This document shows positions 7,547 to 11,109 of a DNA stretch of 11,109 bases, piece after piece. The notes beneath the pieces are model-generated. The model saw nothing but the letters and a program-made list of their open reading frames with translations. It had not been told where the DNA came from and did not search any database. The stretch is taken from assembly GCA_934500865.1 (NCBI GenBank), contig CAKSUD010000058.1, forward strand, positions 1 to 11,109, read 5' to 3'. The position numbers and the translations under genes are program-made. The stretch is from an uncultured Clostridia bacterium. GTDB taxonomy: Bacteria; Bacillota; Clostridia; TANB77; RGIG9151. Positions within the stretch are counted from its first letter, which is position 1, and each line of letters opens with the position of its first letter.

Positions 7547-9019
7547 CTATAAATTGTCAATCAATTCCTCAAAGAGGTTAAATGGTTCTATTGTTTTTAG
7601 ATATACTTTAGCTTGCTCCGATGATTTACCAATTTCTATTTGATTATTATACATTGTGCGCATAATATCTATAATCATTGAAGGATTTATATTCGTAAAG
7701 GGTTCAAGTTGTGATTCTTCTCCTTTGGCTTCATTGATGTATATAGTTTTAGTTGGTAATGTTTCCTCTATAAAGCTAAGAAGTATATTAATAGCCTTTT
7801 CTGGATTCTCAGAAGCAATATTCTTTATTTGCATAATTATGTCATGTTCGCGATTAATCACGAAGGACCACTTATTATCTTTTTTCTTTTCACACCATAA
7901 CGGTTGGAAAGAAGTACCTGCTTTTTGTTTAAGAATTTTTCCTCTGTGTCGATAAACTTCACAACCTATTGATCGTACCGATTTCGCATAAGATTCCAGC
8001 TGACTCCTATTTTGCATTGGTGGGTAAGCTCTTGATTTCTTTATGTCAATTTGCCACTCCGTATCCAATGTGTTTGGAAGATCTATTCTTATTCGAACTA
8101 ACTTATAATGCTCTTCTTTTCTAAATAGACCTAACCAATCTCCAGCCAAAAGTAATCTTTTCCCTCTATAAACATAGAATCCTTGTTGGGCTACCCATCC
8201 ATTAATTCCTTCCGCTTTCTTATATGCGGTTTCACTGGAAAAAGCATTTTTGTGTGGCAATACATACCCCTTTATTGTAATACCACCAATTATATTTTCG
8301 GTAGGTCTAATCTGGGTTTTAGGCTCATTTTCGCAAAATGGATTCCAAGGTTCTATTTCATGATTACACCAATAAACCTTTATGGATTTCTCCTCAATAA
8401 ATCGATGAAATGTCATTGAAATGTGTTGTTTTACCTTGTCTAATACTGATGAAAATCTGGTTTTAGCATTAATATCAGTTTCATCTGTTTCTGGATTAAT
8501 TATTCTATCTAGTCCAGACCAGATTACAAGTGTACCATGCTTGACATCATCGAGAGCATTGGTATAATCTTCTGGAATCCATTGAAGTAGATCCCATAGA
8601 TTGGTTTTTGCTACGTAATCTAAGTCCCAAGTCCAAAAAACAGGTTTGTAATCAGCTTTTTTACTATAAACAGTAAGTTTTCTACACTGAGAAAAAGATG
8701 CTGTCTTTAAACCTAAACCGAAGCGACCTAAATCGGTCTTGGAACGTTCCTCTAAAGGATTCTGAGAACCAGGTCTCATTGCTTCAATTATCTCTTTGTG
8801 ATTCATTCCAATGCCATCGTCTTTTATGGTAATAATAGATTGACCGCCTTTCCAAATTCTGGAAATCCAAATATTCTTTGCTCCTGCAGATATAGAATTA
8901 TCAACTATATCAGCTACTGCAGTTGACAAACTATAGCCTATAGCCCGAAAGGTCTCAATCATTGAGGCTGCCGCTGGGGTGGCATTAGTAGTTTTGAGCT
9001 TTTCGTATTTCATCTTCAT
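7547..9019 (-). CDS. GHKL (MORC/MutL-like) ATPase of a restriction-modification-type system
   Basis: This 490-residue protein belongs to the gyrase-Hsp90-histidine kinase-MutL ATPase superfamily and most resembles the prokaryotic MORC/paraMORC group. The nucleotide site is clear: N-box ADIVDNS (36-42, Asn41 for magnesium), G1 box DDGIGM (67-72) and G2/lid GRFGLGLKTAS (98-108). The usual general-base Glu of MutL-type enzymes is Asp37 here. After the ATPase, about residues 245-335 look like an S5-type transducer (GFYVYRGKRLLL near 280, then IDIKKSRAYPP near 324-334, containing candidate phosphate-sensing lysines). The C-terminal 150 residues have no named domain. Such proteins are thought to dimerise on ATP binding and clamp or remodel DNA. 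The gene overlaps the methyltransferase by 35 bases and precedes Z1 by two, so production is probably coupled. An alternative start is the ATG at 9013, which removes two residues. Confidence 0.9.
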   Translation of the reverse strand: MKMKYEKLKTTNATPAAASMIETFRAIGYSLSTAVADIVDNSISAGAKNIWISRIWKGGQSIITIKDDGIGMNHKEIIEAMRPGSQNPLEERSKTDLGRFGLGLKTASFSQCRKLTVYSKKADYKPVFWTWDLDYVAKTNLWDLLQWIPEDYTNALDDVKHGTLVIWSGLDRIINPETDETDINAKTRFSSVLDKVKQHISMTFHRFIEEKSIKVYWCNHEIEPWNPFCENEPKTQIRPTENIIGGITIKGYVLPHKNAFSSETAYKKAEGINGWVAQQGFYVYRGKRLLLAGDWLGLFRKEEHYKLVRIRIDLPNTLDTEWQIDIKKSRAYPPMQNRSQLESYAKSVRSIGCEVYRHRGKILKQKAGTSFQPLWCEKKKDNKWSFVINREHDIIMQIKNIASENPEKAINILLSFIEETLPTKTIYINEAKGEESQLEPFTNINPSMIIDIMRTMYNNQIEIGKSSEQAKVYLKTIEPFNLFEELIDNL

Positions 9020-10310
9020 GAGCTAGTATTTTTTTTATTTCCAAAGCTATTTTTTCAGCTAACACAACAGGAACTGCATTGCCAATTTGTTTGAATGCAG
9101 CAGAACGGCATCCTTCAAAGAAATAATCATCTGGAAATGATTGAATTCTTGCTGCCTCACGAATAGAAATCGAACGTACATTTTCTATTGTTGGATTAGG
9201 AGTAGGGTATATATAGTAATGTCCATCCATTGCTATGTGAGCAACAACTGTATGACATACTCCATTAGGATCAACTACACAGAATCTATTTAAAAAAGTT
9301 TGCTTGTTCTTATGTTTCTGCAAAGATGGATCAAGTTTATCATATCTTAAACGCTTTCCTTCGTTCCATAGTTCAACAGCTTGTTTATATATTTCTCTAT
9401 CAATAGAATTTGTTGGGCGCGCTATATGTTGAGTTGTAAAGTTCATAACACCTCTAATGTTAGATTTCTGGAGATACTCCATATCTTTCAATGACTTCGT
9501 GTAATAAACAGGTCCACACAAGGAACCTTCTCCGGCATTTATGATTGGTAGGTCACAGAATAAATCTTTCATTATCTTATAGTGTTGTTCTTCTTCTCCA
9601 AGCTGTGGATAATGATATGTCGTATTTTCTGATGTTTCTCTTTTATTTTGCCAGCCTACAATAATAACCCTATGGCGTTTTTGCAAAACACCATGTTGAG
9701 AGGCTATCTGTTCTCGAAAATCAATTTCATAATCCAATTCACGCACTAAACGCATTAGATCTTTGAATGGTTCTCCGCCTTTTGCGGTCAGAATTCCTAA
9801 AACATTTTCAAAAACAAACATTTTAGGTTTGTAGCGTTTAAGAAATTCAACATAGAATTTATATAGGTCATTGCGTGGGTCTTGTTCAATTTTTCTTCCT
9901 AATCTGGCACGACCTGCTACAGAATATGCTTGACAAGGTGGGCCTCCAATAATCAGATCTATTTTCTTACCATTGCATAATTTATCAACTTTTCCAAAAA
10001 GAATAGGTAAAGTTTCTTTTCCTATAGCTTCTTGAATAACCGATTCAATAATATGCTTTGGCACTTTGTTCCATAACCAAGTGCCATCCGTTTTTTCTTT
10101 TTTATTTTTGAGATATTCTTCGTATATATTAAGTTGACCATTATCATTTAAATAATGAAATGCAGCACGAGTTCTTAATGAGTCACAAGCATAGTGATCC
10201 ATTTCAATATGTGCTATAGGTTCATAACCGGCCCTGATAAAGCCTTCTGAAAGTCCACCAGCACCTGCGAATAAATCAATAAATGTATATGTTTCTTTAT
10301 TTAATTTCAT
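8985..10310 (-). CDS. DNA (cytosine-5-)-methyltransferase
   Basis: This is a full-length C5 methyltransferase (441 residues from the ATG at 10310) that transfers a methyl group from S-adenosylmethionine to cytosine in a specific DNA site. All main motifs are present in the standard order: motif I FAGAGG (14-19), motif IV GGPPCQAYS with nucleophile Cys126, motif VI ENV (168-170), motif VIII QKRHR (210-214), motif IX HTVVAHIAMDGHY (about 353-365) and motif X GNAVP (410-414). The region between motifs VIII and IX (about 220-345) should hold the target-recognition domain, so the specificity cannot be read by eye. A GTG one codon upstream (10313) is a possible start. The start overlaps the controller gene by 14 bases and the end overlaps the GHKL gene by 35. 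In this operon it most likely protects host DNA and defines the site sensed by the ATPase/nuclease genes. No classical type II nuclease partner is adjacent. Confidence 0.96.
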   Translation of the reverse strand: MKLNKETYTFIDLFAGAGGLSEGFIRAGYEPIAHIEMDHYACDSLRTRAAFHYLNDNGQLNIYEEYLKNKKEKTDGTWLWNKVPKHIIESVIQEAIGKETLPILFGKVDKLCNGKKIDLIIGGPPCQAYSVAGRARLGRKIEQDPRNDLYKFYVEFLKRYKPKMFVFENVLGILTAKGGEPFKDLMRLVRELDYEIDFREQIASQHGVLQKRHRVIIVGWQNKRETSENTTYHYPQLGEEEQHYKIMKDLFCDLPIINAGEGSLCGPVYYTKSLKDMEYLQKSNIRGVMNFTTQHIARPTNSIDREIYKQAVELWNEGKRLRYDKLDPSLQKHKNKQTFLNRFCVVDPNGVCHTVVAHIAMDGHYYIYPTPNPTIENVRSISIREAARIQSFPDDYFFEGCRSAAFKQIGNAVPVVLAEKIALEIKKILAHEDEIRKAQNY

Positions 10311-10506
10311 CACTTTCTATCAATTCTTTGGGATTCACATTCAGTATATCTGCAATTTCAAACAGCACTTCTAAACTGGGTTGCCGTCTGTTGCAAGCAT
10401 AAGCATTGACTATACAGAAACTTTTGCCAAGTTTATCTGCTAGCCAAGTTTGTTTAATTCCTCTTTCTTCAAGCACCTCTTTTATCCTATTCAATGGCTT
10501 ATCCAT
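10297..10506 (-). CDS. XRE-family helix-turn-helix controller
   Basis: This 69-residue DNA-binding protein is essentially one Cro/cI-type helix-turn-helix domain. The pattern is visible from NRIKEVLEERGIKQTWLADKLG, with the recognition region near residues 26-41 (SFCIVNAYACNRRQP), followed by SLEVLFEIADILNV and a short acidic tail. It is the first gene of the defence operon, directly after a promoter with repeated GATA-type half-sites. It probably represses or times operon expression, as controller proteins do in some restriction-modification systems, so that methylation is established before restriction. The ATG at 10506 is the only sensible start, giving a 5' leader of roughly 25 bases. Its stop overlaps the methyltransferase start. 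Autoregulation is inferred from position and half-sites only. Confidence 0.9.
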   Translation of the reverse strand: MDKPLNRIKEVLEERGIKQTWLADKLGKSFCIVNAYACNRRQPSLEVLFEIADILNVNPKELIESDEIK

Positions 10507-10514
10507 TATTTTAT

Positions 10515-10549
10515 TTTTATATCATCAATTCGGATACAAAGATATAAAA
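10515..10549. promoter_or_regulatory. Candidate operator: repeated GATA(T/C)AAA half-sites
   Basis: A perfect 9-base inverted repeat, TTTTATATC at 10515-10523 and GATATAAAA at 10541-10549, is separated by 17 bases. A third similar half-site, GATACAAA (10533-10540), sits in direct tandem with GATATAAA (10541-10548). The sites straddle the promoter -7 element and the expected transcription start, so a protein bound here would block initiation. The controller encoded immediately downstream is the natural candidate. The AT-rich composition makes chance matches possible. Confidence 0.45.
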
Positions 10550-10569
10550 TTATGTGCTATACAGTGAAA
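10537..10569 (-). promoter_or_regulatory. Bacteroidetes-type promoter of the defence operon
   Basis: On the minus strand, TATCTTTG (10544-10537) matches the Bacteroidetes -7 consensus TAnnTTTG exactly. A TTTC 21 bases upstream (10569-10566) is a near match to the -33 TTTG. Transcription would start near 10531, about 25 bases before the controller ATG. This is the only convincing promoter for the six-gene operon. Confidence 0.6.
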
Positions 10570-10594
10570 GGAGGAGAGAAAAATTCCCCTCCTT
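10568..10594 (-). terminator. Probable terminator hairpin after the orphan gene
   Basis: AAGGAGG (10568-10574) and CCTCCTT (10588-10594) form a perfect 7-bp stem with a 13-base loop, starting 17 bases after the stop of the gene at 10611-11009. On the minus strand the stem is followed by only three T residues, so termination may be weak. Its arm abuts the operon promoter's -33 region. Confidence 0.5.
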
Positions 10595-10610
10595 AACTCT
10601 AAACCAAGTC

Positions 10611-11009
10611 TCAGACATTCAAATCTTTCAGTGCAAGTGCATAATTGGGACAAAAACCGTCCATTATACACTTCAAACCAAGTGTCTGATAATACTTGTG
10701 ATCATCATCTTCGGTACAGAGGTATTTGTAACCGTAGCGTGGCATGTACTCCTTGAAGAAGCGAGCCAAATCTTTCAGGCTTTCTTCTTGGTTCTTCTTG
10801 AAGTTACTGCGCACAATGATGATAGACCAGTCTGGGAAGTTGCCTCTTCCACTGCTATACTCCCAGAAGCGGATGTAGCAGTCCAGATCACGTTCACGGA
10901 TGTCCACACAAAAGCCATTGGCATGTGACATCACACTACAGCTTTCTCTGTAGCCAAATTTCTCACACAAGTAGAGATTGAAATCAAGAATTAAATCTTT
11001 TTGTACCAT
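10611..11009 (-). CDS. Hypothetical protein, 132 residues
   Basis: I do not recognise this protein. Starting at the ATG at 11009 it has 132 residues. The reading frame is open upstream to a TTG at 11036, but ATG is the more likely start. It looks like a soluble cytoplasmic domain without signal peptide or membrane segment. It is rich in aromatic and charged residues, with notable segments SHANGFCVDIRERDLD, RFWEYSSGRGNFPDWS and a C-terminal YGYKYLCTEDDDHKYYQTLG. The last part faintly recalls the end of a GNAT acetyltransferase fold, but no acetyl-CoA loop is visible and I would not assign it. GC is about 44%, clearly above the defence operon. With hairpins on both sides it is probably a single-gene unit independent of the operon. 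No convincing promoter was found before it. Confidence 0.7.
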   Translation of the reverse strand: MVQKDLILDFNLYLCEKFGYRESCSVMSHANGFCVDIRERDLDCYIRFWEYSSGRGNFPDWSIIIVRSNFKKNQEESLKDLARFFKEYMPRYGYKYLCTEDDDHKYYQTLGLKCIMDGFCPNYALALKDLNV

Positions 11010-11045
11010 AAATAATTGGGTTTTAAAAATTAACAATAGTTCGTT

Positions 11046-11070
11046 AAAAAATAGCCACGCCTAAGCGGCT
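11046..11070 (-). terminator. Rho-independent-type terminator for a gene beyond the right edge
   Basis: On the minus strand AGCCGC-TTAGGC-GTGGCT (11070-11053) folds into a 6-bp stem with one G-U pair and a 6-base loop, followed by A and then six T residues (11051-11046). This is a good intrinsic-terminator shape and implies a leftward-transcribed gene ending at or just beyond the right edge. In plus-strand orientation the stem is weaker. Confidence 0.55.
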
Positions 11071-11109
11071 CTGGCAGTAAATAAAATGAGTTCTTTGAAA
11101 AGTTTGTCA

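Larger units (their letters stand above)
1405..10506 (-). other. MORC/GHKL-type restriction-modification-like defence operon (six genes)
   Basis: Six minus-strand genes lie in one transcription unit: XRE controller, C5 methyltransferase, GHKL ATPase, Z1 helicase-like protein, PD-(D/E)XK nuclease and AIPR protein. Junctions are a 14-base overlap, a 35-base overlap, a 2-base gap, an overlap of about 17 bases and a 1-base gap, so co-expression is almost certain. Hand counts of 14 sampled 60-base lines give about 34% GC, against about 41% in fic and 44% in the gene to the right; this points to acquisition as a unit. The gene set matches the MORC/paraMORC neighbourhoods described by Iyer, Abhiman and Aravind (2008) as restriction-modification systems. 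No separate specificity subunit, Vsr nuclease or classical type II endonuclease is present. Phage or plasmid restriction by this locus is inferred, not shown. Confidence 0.85.

Noticed and set aside
10554..10928. Plus-strand reading frame of 124 codons opposite the orphan gene
   Set aside because: It lies antisense to the better-formed minus-strand gene, starts inside the promoter/hairpin region and encodes no recognisable protein.
11030..11109. Possible C-terminal end of a gene entering from the right edge on the minus strand
   Set aside because: Two frames are open from the edge, one ending at TAG 11063-11061 and one at TAA 11032-11030. With fewer than 27 codons I cannot choose between them. 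The hairpin at 11046-11070 argues for a gene end here but does not say which frame.
11086..11109. ATG on the plus strand at the right edge as the start of a rightward gene
   Set aside because: Only eight codons are visible, with no supporting promoter or ribosome site.

Overview
The window looks like a defence (accessory) locus from a Bacteroidales chromosome or integrated element. The evidence is a Bacteroidetes-type promoter element (TAnnTTTG) before the main operon, the absence of strong Shine-Dalgarno sequences, and Fic and DinD proteins of the style I remember from Bacteroides and relatives. The exact genus cannot be read from the sequence. All supported genes lie on the minus strand, so the window is transcribed from right to left.

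Right end (about 10,560-11,109): an orphan gene for a 132-residue protein I do not recognise, at about 44% GC by hand count of sampled lines. It has a terminator-like hairpin on each side. The upstream hairpin (11046-11070) probably ends a gene lying outside the window.

Centre (about 1,405-10,550): a tightly packed six-gene operon of about 34% GC. In transcription order it encodes an XRE-type repressor/controller, a complete cytosine-C5 DNA methyltransferase, a GHKL (MORC/MutL-like) ATPase, a Z1-domain superfamily II helicase-like ATPase, a DUF4420-type PD-(D/E)XK nuclease and an AIPR-family protein (the family of the lactococcal phage-resistance protein AbiR). Successive genes overlap or are one or two bases apart. 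A promoter and repeated GATA-like half-sites lie just before the controller gene, which suggests autoregulation. This is the MORC/paraMORC class of restriction-modification-like systems predicted from gene neighbourhoods by Iyer, Abhiman and Aravind (2008). The likely division of labour is that the methyltransferase marks self DNA, the GHKL and Z1 ATPases recognise or remodel unmarked DNA, and the PD-(D/E)XK protein cuts it. AIPR would be an effector or further nuclease-like part. That division is inference.

Left end (1-1,377): a Fic-domain protein followed, with a one-base overlap, by the start of a DinD-like gene cut off by the window edge. GC rises to about 41% here. The Fic protein has an unusual catalytic motif and a degenerate inhibitory segment. 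The pair may be a separate module, or one carried along with the defence operon.

No tRNA, rRNA, CRISPR array, transposase or integrase was seen. No stretch over 300 bases lacks a gene.
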